Positions 7,406-16,297 of a DNA stretch of 32,290 nucleotides are shown in pieces; within the stretch, counting starts at the first letter, position 1; each line of letters begins with the position of its first letter. Source of the DNA: Methanobacteriota archaeon (GTDB lineage Archaea > Thermoplasmatota > Poseidoniia > Poseidoniales > Poseidoniaceae); assembly GCA_002720275.1 (NCBI GenBank), contig PBHR01000042.1, forward strand, positions 1 through 32,290, written 5' to 3'. Both the position numbers and the translations under genes were made by a program. The notes beneath the pieces were generated by a model. That model saw only the letters and a list, made by a program, of their open reading frames with translations. It did not search any database and had not been told where the DNA came from.

Positions 7406-8926
7406 CTAGTGTTTAAAATGCCTACTAGGCACGAATACCATACTCATTCCAAGATTATTAGCCATTTCAATAACCTCGTCGTCTCTAATTGATCCCCCTG
7501 GCTGAACAACTGATCGAACACCTGCTTTATGTGCCTCAACAATACCATCATCAAACGGAAAGAACGCATCAGAAGCCATACTTGATCCAACAGCACGGCA
7601 ACCTGCGTTTTCACCCGCAATTTGAACTGATCTAACTCTACTAGGTTGTCCTCCACCAATACCTACAGTCATCTTGTTTTTAGCGAGAACAATTGCATTG
7701 CTTTTGACATGTTTAGCAGTTAACCATGCTATTTTAAGGTCATTTAGCTCGTGTTTACTAGGTTTTATCTCTGTTACGTAACTTAATTTACTCCAAGAAT
7801 CATAATTGTCGACAGTCTGAATAAGTATTCCATGCCTAACACTTCTCATCTCTGGGGAATTACCATGCTCGTTGGAATCTAGCCCAATTTCCAGAATTTT
7901 AGTTTTTCTTTTCTTAGATTCTAAATACCTAAGCCCATCATCTGTGTACTTAGTTGCTACAACTACCTCTAAGAATTTTTTACTAAGCAACTTAGCAGCT
8001 TCCAGGTCAATAGTTCCATTGACTCCTACTATACCTCCATAAGCTGAAACAGGATCGCACTCGATAGCATTGGTAATAGCATTAACAATATTTTTACTAA
8101 CCGCCACTCCACACGGGCTATTATGCTTAACAACAACAGCACATTGCTGCTTAAACTCATTAAGTAAATTTAACGCCGAATTTGTATCCAAAACATTATT
8201 GTATGACAAATCTGGCCCAGCCAATAATTTGCATCCTAATGGATAATTACTGTCATTATTAACAACCAATCTAGCAGATTGGTGTGGGTTTTCACCATAT
8301 TTCAGTGGCACACCCTCATTATCTGTAACATCAAACCGGGAAAAGCCTAAATATTCAGCAATGTCCAAATCGTATTCAGCAATCTGAGCGAAACATTCAC
8401 CGGCAAATCTTTTTCTTGCGGATACAGATACCTTATTAGATCTAATGTATCCAATAACTTCCTGGTACTGCCTAGGACTGCTCACACATAGAACACTATT
8501 ATAATTTTTTGCAGCAGCTCTTAGTATCCCAACGCCACCAATATCTATTGATTCAATACACTCATTGTTACTCCCGCCGGAAGAAACCATCTCAGAAAAT
8601 TTATACAAATTTCCTACCACCAATCTAATAGTACTAAAGCCTTTATCAGAAAGCTCCTTCATGTCTTTAGTGGTATCTCTGGCAAGAATCCCGGCATAAA
8701 TCTTTGACTCAAGAGTCTTTACTCTACCACCCAGCATTTCGTCCGATCCTGTGTAACTAGACACCTCAACGACAGGTATTCCCAATTCATTAATGTGTGA
8801 CGCAGTACCTCCAGACGCCAAAATTGTCCAATCATTCTCAATAAGACAAACAGCCAACTCATCCAGGCCCACCTTATCAGTAACACTAATTAGAGCTATC
8901 CGTTCATTACCATCACTCCAGTTCAT
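7406..8926 (-). CDS. purH: PurH-like bifunctional AICAR transformylase / IMP cyclohydrolase, last gene of a purine-catabolic operon
   Basis: PurH normally performs the last two steps of IMP synthesis: formylation of AICAR with 10-formyl-tetrahydrofolate, then ring closure. The N-terminal cyclohydrolase-like domain (about 8-200) has ISVTDK, GGRVKTL (66-72), IDIGG and AAAKN (137-141). The transformylase domain (about 205-506) has KYGENPHQ, LSYNN, VVKHNSPCG with Lys267-His268, SMASDAFFPF, QPGGSIRDDE and C-terminal RHFKH. At 506 residues it is full length. The normally conserved TLHPxxHxGIL reads TLESKIYAGIL (71-81), losing both histidines, and NLYPF reads NLYKF. Its ATG overlaps the stop of the upstream PLP gene (ATGA, 8923-8926), so it is translationally coupled to a catabolic operon. 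It may be ordinary PurH, or a paralogue working in reverse or on another substrate; the latter is conjecture. Confidence 0.87.
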   Translation of the reverse strand: MNWSDGNERIALISVTDKVGLDELAVCLIENDWTILASGGTASHINELGIPVVEVSSYTGSDEMLGGRVKTLESKIYAGILARDTTKDMKELSDKGFSTIRLVVGNLYKFSEMVSSGGSNNECIESIDIGGVGILRAAAKNYNSVLCVSSPRQYQEVIGYIRSNKVSVSARKRFAGECFAQIAEYDLDIAEYLGFSRFDVTDNEGVPLKYGENPHQSARLVVNNDSNYPLGCKLLAGPDLSYNNVLDTNSALNLLNEFKQQCAVVVKHNSPCGVAVSKNIVNAITNAIECDPVSAYGGIVGVNGTIDLEAAKLLSKKFLEVVVATKYTDDGLRYLESKKRKTKILEIGLDSNEHGNSPEMRSVRHGILIQTVDNYDSWSKLSYVTEIKPSKHELNDLKIAWLTAKHVKSNAIVLAKNKMTVGIGGGQPSRVRSVQIAGENAGCRAVGSSMASDAFFPFDDGIVEAHKAGVRSVVQPGGSIRDDEVIEMANNLGMSMVFVPSRHFKH

Positions 8927-10389
8927 ACATCACCATTCTTGCTGTACTCATTAAATTCAGTAATTAATGAATCGAGCTCACAGGCAGTTTCCATAGCGCC
9001 AGTCCAGTACGTTTTATCACACCATTGACGATCTAATTCCTCTACATCCCTACCTTGCTGCTCTACCCATGTAAAATACTTTAGATTATGTATTCTCTTC
9101 TTGTCGTAGTAATCTAACTCAGAAACATTATCCTTAGACAAACCCATAAGGTCTCTATGATAAATAATCTCTGCCCCATTCTCAGATAGTGGACCATATT
9201 CTGCAGACATTTCATCAAGCCGACTATTGTACAATTCCATACCGTCCGTAAGTACTGTAAAGATCACATCATCAGAATCGTACTCGTACCATTTTGCCAT
9301 TTTGATTGCAGCCATCATGTTGCTAATGCCGCTAATACCGGCCTGATTCAGACCGTCAAGAAAAGCTTGATTAACACCAAGCTTTTCTATAGCGCCAAGA
9401 CCAGCTTTATCATTGAATAATCTTGCCACATTCATAACCTTAACATCGTCAATAGCAATAACCATATCAGTATTTCTTACATTATGGATCCATGGAACAT
9501 GTTTATCCCCTATACCTTCTATTCTATGAGAGCCATATCCATTATTTGACAGCGTAGGACATTGCAATGCTTCACTTGCTCCAATTAACATTCTCTTCCA
9601 TCTATCTTTTAAGTAATCTCCAGTAGCAATAGTCCCAGCAGATCCAGTTGAGCATACAAATCCCTTAACATCGTCTTCATCAATCTCCATTTTATCAGCA
9701 ACCTCTACAAAGGCCGGGCCAGTTACGGTATAGTGCCACAAATAGTTACCTAATTCCTCGAATTGATTAAATATCATCAAGTTTTCGCCAGACTCCCTAA
9801 GCTCCCAGCATTTATCAAATATTTCCTTAACGTTGCTTTCGCTACCTGGAGTTTTAATAACATTTCCAGCAACGCCTTCTAACCATTTGAATCTTTCCTT
9901 GCTCATACCTTCAGGTAATATAGCAATAGATTCGCATCCAAGTAAGGCAGCGTCATAGGCCCCACCTCGACAATAATTTCCTGTTGAAGGCCAAACACTC
10001 TTCTGGTTAGCAAGATCAAATTGGCCTGTTACCAATCTCGGAACCAGACACCCAAAAGCAGCTCCAACCTTATGTGCCCCAGTTGGAAACCATTTACCAA
10101 TCAGAGCAATGATCCTAGCGTCGACTCCTGTAATTTCGCTAGGAAATTCAACAAAGTTAGGCAAACCGAATCCCCCTCCATGATCAACAGCCTCATTATG
10201 CCACCCAATCCTATACAAATTTCGTGGATGCATATCCCACATACCAATATCCCTCAGTTCTTCTTTAACGCTCTCAGGAATTGCATGGTGATCAATCATC
10301 TGAGCAAACGTTGGAATAGTAACTCCTCTACTCCCAGCTATTTGAGCATTTCTCTTCACAACTTTCTTGTCTATAGTCAAGTCAATCAT
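8923..10389 (-). CDS. fold-type II PLP-dependent enzyme of uncertain reaction (cysteine synthase/ammonia-lyase superfamily)
   Basis: The 488-residue protein has a PLP lysine motif TGAHKVGAAFG near residues 103-113, the substrate-binding loop STGNYCRGGAYDAALLG (compare STGNHG in relatives) and a phosphate-binding glycine loop CSTGSAGT. These are features of tryptophan-synthase-beta/cysteine-synthase-fold enzymes that eliminate or replace groups at the beta carbon of amino acids. It has long N-terminal (about 60 residues) and C-terminal extensions. It does not look like E. coli YgeX, although the context predicts a 2,3-diaminopropionate-type ammonia-lyase step. A GAGGT ribosome binding site lies 4 bases before the ATG. 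It starts 16 bp after the threonine-synthase-like gene and overlaps the PurH-like gene by 4 bp. The superfamily is secure; the substrate is not. Confidence 0.75.
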   Translation of the reverse strand: MIDLTIDKKVVKRNAQIAGSRGVTIPTFAQMIDHHAIPESVKEELRDIGMWDMHPRNLYRIGWHNEAVDHGGGFGLPNFVEFPSEITGVDARIIALIGKWFPTGAHKVGAAFGCLVPRLVTGQFDLANQKSVWPSTGNYCRGGAYDAALLGCESIAILPEGMSKERFKWLEGVAGNVIKTPGSESNVKEIFDKCWELRESGENLMIFNQFEELGNYLWHYTVTGPAFVEVADKMEIDEDDVKGFVCSTGSAGTIATGDYLKDRWKRMLIGASEALQCPTLSNNGYGSHRIEGIGDKHVPWIHNVRNTDMVIAIDDVKVMNVARLFNDKAGLGAIEKLGVNQAFLDGLNQAGISGISNMMAAIKMAKWYEYDSDDVIFTVLTDGMELYNSRLDEMSAEYGPLSENGAEIIYHRDLMGLSKDNVSELDYYDKKRIHNLKYFTWVEQQGRDVEELDRQWCDKTYWTGAMETACELDSLITEFNEYSKNGDV

Positions 10390-10405
10390 AATTACCTCGC
10401 ATGCC

Positions 10406-11659
10406 TTATATAATAGAAGATATTATTTCAGTCAATTGTCCAATGTTGACATCAATAGTTGGCAATTCTACTTCTGATTTATTATTAAGCGTCTTGAGCC
10501 CATTCCCAGTTACAAGCAGAACCACTTTATCGGTTTCATCAACAACACCTTGTTCATACAATATTTGTAATCCACCATACACAATGGATGCAGACTTCTC
10601 AGCAAACACACCAGTCCTGGAGGCCAGCTGTAATACGCAGTTATCAATATCGTCCTCATCAACCGTAACGAATCCACCTGTTGAACTAATTACTGATCGT
10701 AACGCCCTATTACCGTCAGCAGGTCTATCAGCTGATATGCTATCAGCCTTGGTTGAAGCAATTATACCCTTCACTGATTCATCGCCTCGCCTAAATGAAG
10801 CGGCCACAGCATTTGATCCACTAACCTGAACCCCATACAATTTAGGAATAGATTTTATTAAACCCATTTCTAGCAAATCGTTAAATCCGTAATATACACC
10901 GCTAATAATATTACCATCACCCACTGGAACTAATATAACATCTGGAGCTATAAACGTGTGTGCACCTGATTGGCATGCGATAGATCCCAACTGCTCAGCA
11001 ATTTCATAGCTTACTGTCTTCTTACCATGAATTGTTAAAGGATTATACGCTGTATTCCTGCAGTAAATTCCATGTTCATCGACAATTTCTATAACCAAAT
11101 CAAAAGCTTCGCTATAGCTGCCTTCAACCAATATAACATTGCCTCCATACGCAATCATTTGGGATATCTTAGCCTGTGGAGTTGAGCGTGGAACCAAAAT
11201 AATAGTAGCTATATTAGCAGCGGCTCCCATGGCAGCTAATGCAACGCCAGCATTTCCTGTGGAAGCAGTAATAATGCCTGAGTATTTACGTGCAATAGCG
11301 TCAGCTACGACTACAGCGCTGGCCCTGTCCTTTAGAGATCCAGATGGCATCACAGTGTCATCCTTAATAAATACAGTAGGACCCTTTTTCTCCTCAATTG
11401 CAGGACACCTGAAAAAGGGGGTTCCTCCTAAGTGCCTCACAATACCAGAACTATCTGGGGGTACATCCGTTGGAATAACCTGGCCATATCGCCAAATTGA
11501 CTTGTCCCAACCACCTTCAGTATCATCAGTCCAGAATGTACTATCAATATTAATGAAGTCAATACAAATATCAAGAACAGATTTATCAATTGGACAGAGA
11601 TACTGAACTTCATTGGTGCTTATCTTCCAGCCACATTCGGTACAAATATACGTATTCAT
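10406..11659 (-). CDS. threonine-synthase-like PLP enzyme
   Basis: Fold-type II PLP protein of 417 residues. It begins with a zinc-ribbon-like CTECGW...CPID element (residues 6-25), as in many threonine synthases. It carries the PLP-lysine motif PSGSLKDRA (about 102-110), ASTGNAGVALAAMGAA, and the phosphate-binding loop PVGDGNIISG. Threonine synthase turns O-phosphohomoserine into threonine. Here the gene is embedded in a purine-degradation-type operon, 6 bp after the xanthine-dehydrogenase-like gene and 16 bp before another PLP enzyme. I therefore infer a role on an amino-acid fragment of the purine ring, such as diaminopropionate or a ureido derivative, rather than threonine synthesis. An ordinary ThrC remains possible. 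The start has no clear Shine-Dalgarno and may depend on coupling. Confidence 0.72.
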   Translation of the reverse strand: MNTYICTECGWKISTNEVQYLCPIDKSVLDICIDFINIDSTFWTDDTEGGWDKSIWRYGQVIPTDVPPDSSGIVRHLGGTPFFRCPAIEEKKGPTVFIKDDTVMPSGSLKDRASAVVVADAIARKYSGIITASTGNAGVALAAMGAAANIATIILVPRSTPQAKISQMIAYGGNVILVEGSYSEAFDLVIEIVDEHGIYCRNTAYNPLTIHGKKTVSYEIAEQLGSIACQSGAHTFIAPDVILVPVGDGNIISGVYYGFNDLLEMGLIKSIPKLYGVQVSGSNAVAASFRRGDESVKGIIASTKADSISADRPADGNRALRSVISSTGGFVTVDEDDIDNCVLQLASRTGVFAEKSASIVYGGLQILYEQGVVDETDKVVLLVTGNGLKTLNNKSEVELPTIDVNIGQLTEIISSII

Positions 11660-11665
11660 ATACGA

Positions 11666-14233
11666 TCAGCAAGCAACCTCACTCAAAGGTAAGCTAGTCT
11701 GCCTTACTCCATCAAATATAGCAAATGCATTAGCAACAGCTCCGGCAGTAGGAACAAGGCCAATCTCCCCTACACCCTTGCAACCATAAGCACCATTAGA
11801 ATCAGGTACCTCAATGCCCAATACAACAATATCCGGCATCTCTCTAGCTCGTAGAATGCCACATTTTCTGAGCCTAGTATTATCAGGAACACCATTTTTC
11901 AGCACTAACTCTTCACTAATTGCGTACCCCAACCCCATATGTATCGATCCTTCTATTTGTCCCTCGAATAAAGTAGGATTAATAATTTTTCCGGCATCGT
12001 GTGCAGCAACCACAGTCACAATCCTTCCGTCATCATCGAGCTCAACCAGCTGCGTAGCATAACTATACGAATAATGAGTAAGTATATCCTCATCCCGAGA
12101 TCCTAACTCATTTGTCCAGTCTACAGTCCATTCTCCGATGTATTTCTTTCCAGCAATCACACTATAATCTTGCCCATTAACATCATCTTTAATTTGGCTA
12201 CAGGCATCAATGATAGCGTTACACAGTAGTGAAGTAGCTCTTGATGCAGTTGTCATGCCCGTATTATGTTCATCGCTAGTATCAATAACAACCTTCACGT
12301 TATCTGCTGATAGTCCAAGTTCAGTACACACTGCCTGCACTGCTACTGTATTAACACCCTGCCCCATCTCTGTCCATCCATGCCTTACAACGACATAATC
12401 TCCTCTCACAAACTCAAGACTTACTTTCGATCCTTCAATCACTCCATTGCCTATACCAGTATTTTTAATTCCGCATGATATCCCAACAAATCTTGCCTTA
12501 TCATAGTATTCCTTTACAGCAATCAGAGTACTCTTCAAGCCAACATCATCTCTTAAAATCTGCCCGGTAGTAGTCATGCTACCTTGCTTAAGGGCATTTT
12601 TCATACGAAATTCCCATCTATCAAAACCACCCTCCAAACACAACATATCAATTACGCTCTCAAGACCGAAGTTCGCCTGGTTTACACCAAAGCCACGCAT
12701 AGCACCAGCAGGAATGTTATTTGTCATAACAGCATATGCATCTACGTCGACGTATGGAACATGATATGCGCCGCAGGCATGCCCAGCACATCTTTCCATA
12801 ACTTTCATGCCAACTGATGCGCGCCCACCAGTATCACCAATAAAGTTAGCAACGACATAGGTCAACAATCCATCAGAATCACAGCCAATATCATAATTCA
12901 TCGATACCGGATGCCTTTTGGGATGCATCATAATGGATTCGTCTCTATTAAGTCTAACCTTAACAGGATAGCCAAGAATAAAAGCAGCTAACGCTGCATA
13001 ACCCTGAACAGTCAAATCTTCCTTTCCACCCAAAGCTCCGCCATTTGGAATCATACGAACAAGTACATTTGATTCGTCGATATTTAAAATTCTAGCAATC
13101 TGCTTTCTATCTTCGTAAACTCCCTGCCCCTGGGAATAAACAATCACTCCTTCCCCATCCCTTACGGCAACTGCAGCCTCTGTTTCCATAAACCCATGTT
13201 CAATCAATTGAGTTGAAAAGCTCTCTTTTACAGAGTAGACTGTATTGCTGATAGCTGTATCCTTATCTCCTCTTGATATCCTAGATCTAGACAACACATT
13301 CGTCTCATCACCCTCGCGAATAACATCTGATTCATCAGCAATTGCCTTGTTTGGGTCAGTAATTGGATCCATCACTTCGCATTCAATATCAATCAACTTA
13401 ACAGCTTCACGAGCAATACCCTCTGAAACAGCAACAACCAATGCAACGACATCACCAATATTAGTACTAAGATCATTAGCCTCAAGCATCAACGGCCAAT
13501 CATGCTGTATCAAACCAATAAACCGATTACCTGGTATATCGTCAGCAGTAAGAATAGCAACCACACCTTCAAGTTCTTTCGCGTCCCCAGTATCAATACT
13601 AAGAATCCGACTACGCGGAGAGTCAATAAAACGTATAGCTCCATATAGCATTCCTTCTAAACGCATGTCATCAGTATAAAGATGGTTACCCAAGACAAAT
13701 TCATTTCCTAAATACCTGTCAGCCCTTGTGCCTACACCTTGATTAATGTTACGGATTAATGGCGACTCATCATCCTGCCGTATACGTTCAACAGACGTCT
13801 CAATTGAGTCAATTATCTTCACGTATCCTGTACACCTGCATAGATGCGGTGTAATAGCCTTGACGATATCACTTCTTTGAATATGTTTATCTCGGTCAAT
13901 TAAGCAATCGGCCTGCATAACAATACCCGGAATACAATACCCACACTGCATACCACCACACGAAACAAAACTTTCTGCGTAAATTGTCTTACGCATTTCA
14001 GATAGACCTTCAGTTGTAACAACCTTACAACCATCAAGCTGATACATACTTCTAACGCATGCCATAACAGCCTTATTGTCCACTCTAACAACACAACATC
14101 CACATGCGGCCTGTGGTGCACATCCATCCTTTGCCGATGTAATATTCATATCAATTCGTAGAAAGTCAAGTAGACTTCTGCTAGCATCACCGTCATATTC
14201 AATACATTCGCCATTTACAGTTAAATTAATCAC
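11666..14233 (-). CDS. xanthine dehydrogenase-like molybdenum hydroxylase, Fe-S and molybdopterin domains fused
   Basis: Predicted to hydroxylate a purine ring (hypoxanthine/xanthine type). The 855-residue chain starts with a plant-type [2Fe-2S] domain (Cys38, Cys44, Cys47, Cys59) and a second [2Fe-2S] helical domain (Cys97, Cys100, Cys132, Cys134 in CRCTGY). The molybdopterin domains follow, with GGALGGKE near 415, GFGVNQ, GWTEMGQG and the catalytic Glu823 in GCKGVGEIG. Architecture and length match the family called selenium-dependent xanthine dehydrogenase (TIGR03311 from memory). No FAD domain is fused or encoded nearby, so electrons must leave by another partner. GTG start shares one base with the upstream permease stop and has a GAGGAGAG site. 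Selenium use cannot be read from sequence. Other purine or aldehyde substrates are possible. Confidence 0.85.
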   Translation of the reverse strand: MINLTVNGECIEYDGDASRSLLDFLRIDMNITSAKDGCAPQAACGCCVVRVDNKAVMACVRSMYQLDGCKVVTTEGLSEMRKTIYAESFVSCGGMQCGYCIPGIVMQADCLIDRDKHIQRSDIVKAITPHLCRCTGYVKIIDSIETSVERIRQDDESPLIRNINQGVGTRADRYLGNEFVLGNHLYTDDMRLEGMLYGAIRFIDSPRSRILSIDTGDAKELEGVVAILTADDIPGNRFIGLIQHDWPLMLEANDLSTNIGDVVALVVAVSEGIAREAVKLIDIECEVMDPITDPNKAIADESDVIREGDETNVLSRSRISRGDKDTAISNTVYSVKESFSTQLIEHGFMETEAAVAVRDGEGVIVYSQGQGVYEDRKQIARILNIDESNVLVRMIPNGGALGGKEDLTVQGYAALAAFILGYPVKVRLNRDESIMMHPKRHPVSMNYDIGCDSDGLLTYVVANFIGDTGGRASVGMKVMERCAGHACGAYHVPYVDVDAYAVMTNNIPAGAMRGFGVNQANFGLESVIDMLCLEGGFDRWEFRMKNALKQGSMTTTGQILRDDVGLKSTLIAVKEYYDKARFVGISCGIKNTGIGNGVIEGSKVSLEFVRGDYVVVRHGWTEMGQGVNTVAVQAVCTELGLSADNVKVVIDTSDEHNTGMTTASRATSLLCNAIIDACSQIKDDVNGQDYSVIAGKKYIGEWTVDWTNELGSRDEDILTHYSYSYATQLVELDDDGRIVTVVAAHDAGKIINPTLFEGQIEGSIHMGLGYAISEELVLKNGVPDNTRLRKCGILRAREMPDIVVLGIEVPDSNGAYGCKGVGEIGLVPTAGAVANAFAIFDGVRQTSLPLSEVAC

Positions 14234-15198
14234 TATACTCTCTCCTCACGAATATAGGGCAAACCAAGCGCATCAGGTGCTCCTACCTTTTTCCTAAGAC
14301 CTTCAAAGTATGTAATAATGACAAGAACAACTATAGTCAATAAATATGGAAGCATATTCAGCAAGGCAGCAGGCACATTAGTGCCAATAGCCTGCATCCT
14401 GAATTGAATTGCATTAACTCCACCAAATAACAATGCGCCAACAACCGATCTAATCGGGTCCCATGTTGCAAATATTACAAGTGCTACTGCAATCCAGCCC
14501 CTACCACCTGTAATACTTTCAGTCCAACCAGGAGTATAACTCAAAGACAAATGAACACCACCTAAACCAGCAAAAACGCCACCAATCACAGTGTAAAAAT
14601 ACCTGCATTTAACAACATCAACACCCATAACATCAGCAGCCTGCGGGTTTTCACCAACAGCCCTCAGAAAAAGGCCAGGTCTAGTACGTCTAATATAAAA
14701 TGCAACTAATGGTACAACAATATACAGTGAATATGTCATTATATCCCGATTAAACAAAACGTCGCCAATATAGGCAATATCAGACAAGTAAGGTATCCGT
14801 ATCTGTAATAACCTAGGGCCAATCAAACCCACTAGCGGAGTCCCATCTACCCCTAGCCTCTGACCCAAAAAACTAGCCAATCCACCGCCTAACAGCGTTA
14901 TAGCCAAGCCAGATACCACCTGATCGGCTAGCAACGTTATAGTCACAAAACAGTGAATAAGAGCCATCAAGCCACCAACCATACTTCCAGTAACCACGCC
15001 AGCTAATATATTGCCACTATGATAAGCAGCAGCGAAACCGCTCACTGCACCCATTATCATCATACCTTCAACGCCTAAATTCAACACGCCAGATTTCTCG
15101 GCAAAAATTTCACCAACCGTCGCGTACACAAGGGAAGTACCCGCTGCCATAGCAATGGATAAAACAGAGGCCCAAAAAGCAATATCAACTGTCTGCAT
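14233..15198 (-). CDS. ABC importer permease, sugar/nucleoside (BMP-type) family, second permease
   Basis: Inner-membrane permease of 321 residues with about 8-9 hydrophobic segments. The opening FAEKSGVLNLGVEGMM and the coupling-region motif AVGENPQAADVMGVDV are characteristic of the NupQ/YufQ-like branch of simple-sugar/nucleoside importers. GGRGWIAVALVIFATWDP near residue 230 is also family-typical. Its ATG lies inside the end of the preceding permease gene (14-bp overlap) with an AGGA site upstream, and its stop overlaps the xanthine dehydrogenase-like start by one base. Located among purine-breakdown genes, it probably carries nucleosides, nucleobases or an oxidised purine inward. The substrate is inferred from context only. 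Confidence 0.88.
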   Translation of the reverse strand: MQTVDIAFWASVLSIAMAAGTSLVYATVGEIFAEKSGVLNLGVEGMMIMGAVSGFAAAYHSGNILAGVVTGSMVGGLMALIHCFVTITLLADQVVSGLAITLLGGGLASFLGQRLGVDGTPLVGLIGPRLLQIRIPYLSDIAYIGDVLFNRDIMTYSLYIVVPLVAFYIRRTRPGLFLRAVGENPQAADVMGVDVVKCRYFYTVIGGVFAGLGGVHLSLSYTPGWTESITGGRGWIAVALVIFATWDPIRSVVGALLFGGVNAIQFRMQAIGTNVPAALLNMLPYLLTIVVLVIITYFEGLRKKVGAPDALGLPYIREERV

Positions 15199-16297
15199 GT
15201 CGCTGTCCTTTAGTTAGTGTCATTCTATATCTAACAAAAAAATCACCACCCAATACAAAAAATAACATAGCCCCCTGCAACACATATGCCACGGATGACG
15301 GCAAACCCATAGTCATCTGAATTTGATCGCCACCAACCATAATTCCAGCAAAAACGACCGACACAATCATTATAGCTATAGGATTGAGCCTCGAAAGCCA
15401 AGAAACAATAATAGCAGTATAGCCATAACCTACACTTAGTCCTTCCTGCAGACTATACGATACACCAGACACTTCAACCGTTCCAGCAAGACCAGCCAGG
15501 CCTCCAGAAAACAACATAACTTTCAAAACATTTCCATTGACGTCAATCCCACCATAAACAGCAGCCTTGATGTTCTGGCCAATCACCCGAATTTCGTACC
15601 CCCATTTTGATTTGTCCAATATTATCCAAACCAAAAGACCAGAAAAAAGTGCGATCCCTAATCCCCAGTGTAATCTCCCACTAATCCTTCCCAATATCCA
15701 AACCCCATCAAATTTTGCAGTACCTGGAAATCCCATACCTTCAGGATCCTTCCAAACTACATTGAATAAATATTGATACCACAAGATTGCAACATAATTA
15801 AACATCAGAGTAGTAATAATCTCATTAACCTTGAATCTAGTTTTTAGGAACGCAGGAATAAGAGCCCATAAACCTCCACCCATTATTCCGGCTAGGCACA
15901 TCAATATTACATTGATCCCCGCATAAGGGGACTGTAATCCATAATCCTTTGCAAATAAAGCCACCCCTGATCCTGCAATAGCTCCAACAACCAATTGACC
16001 TTCTGCACCAATATTCCAGAATAACATCTTAAATGCTACACCTACAGCTATGCTAGTTATCATCAGAGGAATCGCTTTAACTAATGTTTCAGTTATACTG
16101 TAGAATTGCCCCTGACTCCAGTACTCTGGCCGACCAATAGCACCCTCAAGCATAGCAACATAAGTATCGACAGGATCAACCCCAACAATCCCCATAATCA
16201 GCCCACCAAACATAAATGCACACAATATAGATGTAGACATAACAACAAACCTTAAACCACTAGAGGCTTCAATCCGTGGCTCTACACTAATTTTCAT
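15185..16297 (-). CDS. ABC importer permease, sugar/nucleoside (BMP-type) family, first permease
   Basis: Integral membrane protein of 370 residues resembling NupP/YufP. An N-terminal membrane helix (about 17-40) is followed by the periplasmic VDPVDTYVAMLEGAIG and then multiple helices. Typical motifs are AFKMLFWNIGAEGQL, KVNEIITTLMFNYVAI and the cytoplasmic EIRVIGQNIKAAVYGGI, the coupling helix that meets the ATPase. It follows the ATPase gene with no gap (stop TAG directly before ATG) and overlaps the next permease by 14 bp, so the three are certainly expressed together. With that permease it should form the heterodimeric channel. Confidence 0.88.
   Translation of the reverse strand: MKISVEPRIEASSGLRFVVMSTSILCAFMFGGLIMGIVGVDPVDTYVAMLEGAIGRPEYWSQGQFYSITETLVKAIPLMITSIAVGVAFKMLFWNIGAEGQLVVGAIAGSGVALFAKDYGLQSPYAGINVILMCLAGIMGGGLWALIPAFLKTRFKVNEIITTLMFNYVAILWYQYLFNVVWKDPEGMGFPGTAKFDGVWILGRISGRLHWGLGIALFSGLLVWIILDKSKWGYEIRVIGQNIKAAVYGGIDVNGNVLKVMLFSGGLAGLAGTVEVSGVSYSLQEGLSVGYGYTAIIVSWLSRLNPIAIMIVSVVFAGIMVGGDQIQMTMGLPSSVAYVLQGAMLFFVLGGDFFVRYRMTLTKGQRHADS

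Noticed and set aside
13245..13679. 144-codon plus-strand open frame inside the xanthine dehydrogenase-like gene
   Set aside because: It lies entirely antisense to a well-supported gene and its low-complexity Ser/Ile-rich translation looks like a shadow frame. The same holds for the other antisense frames in the window.
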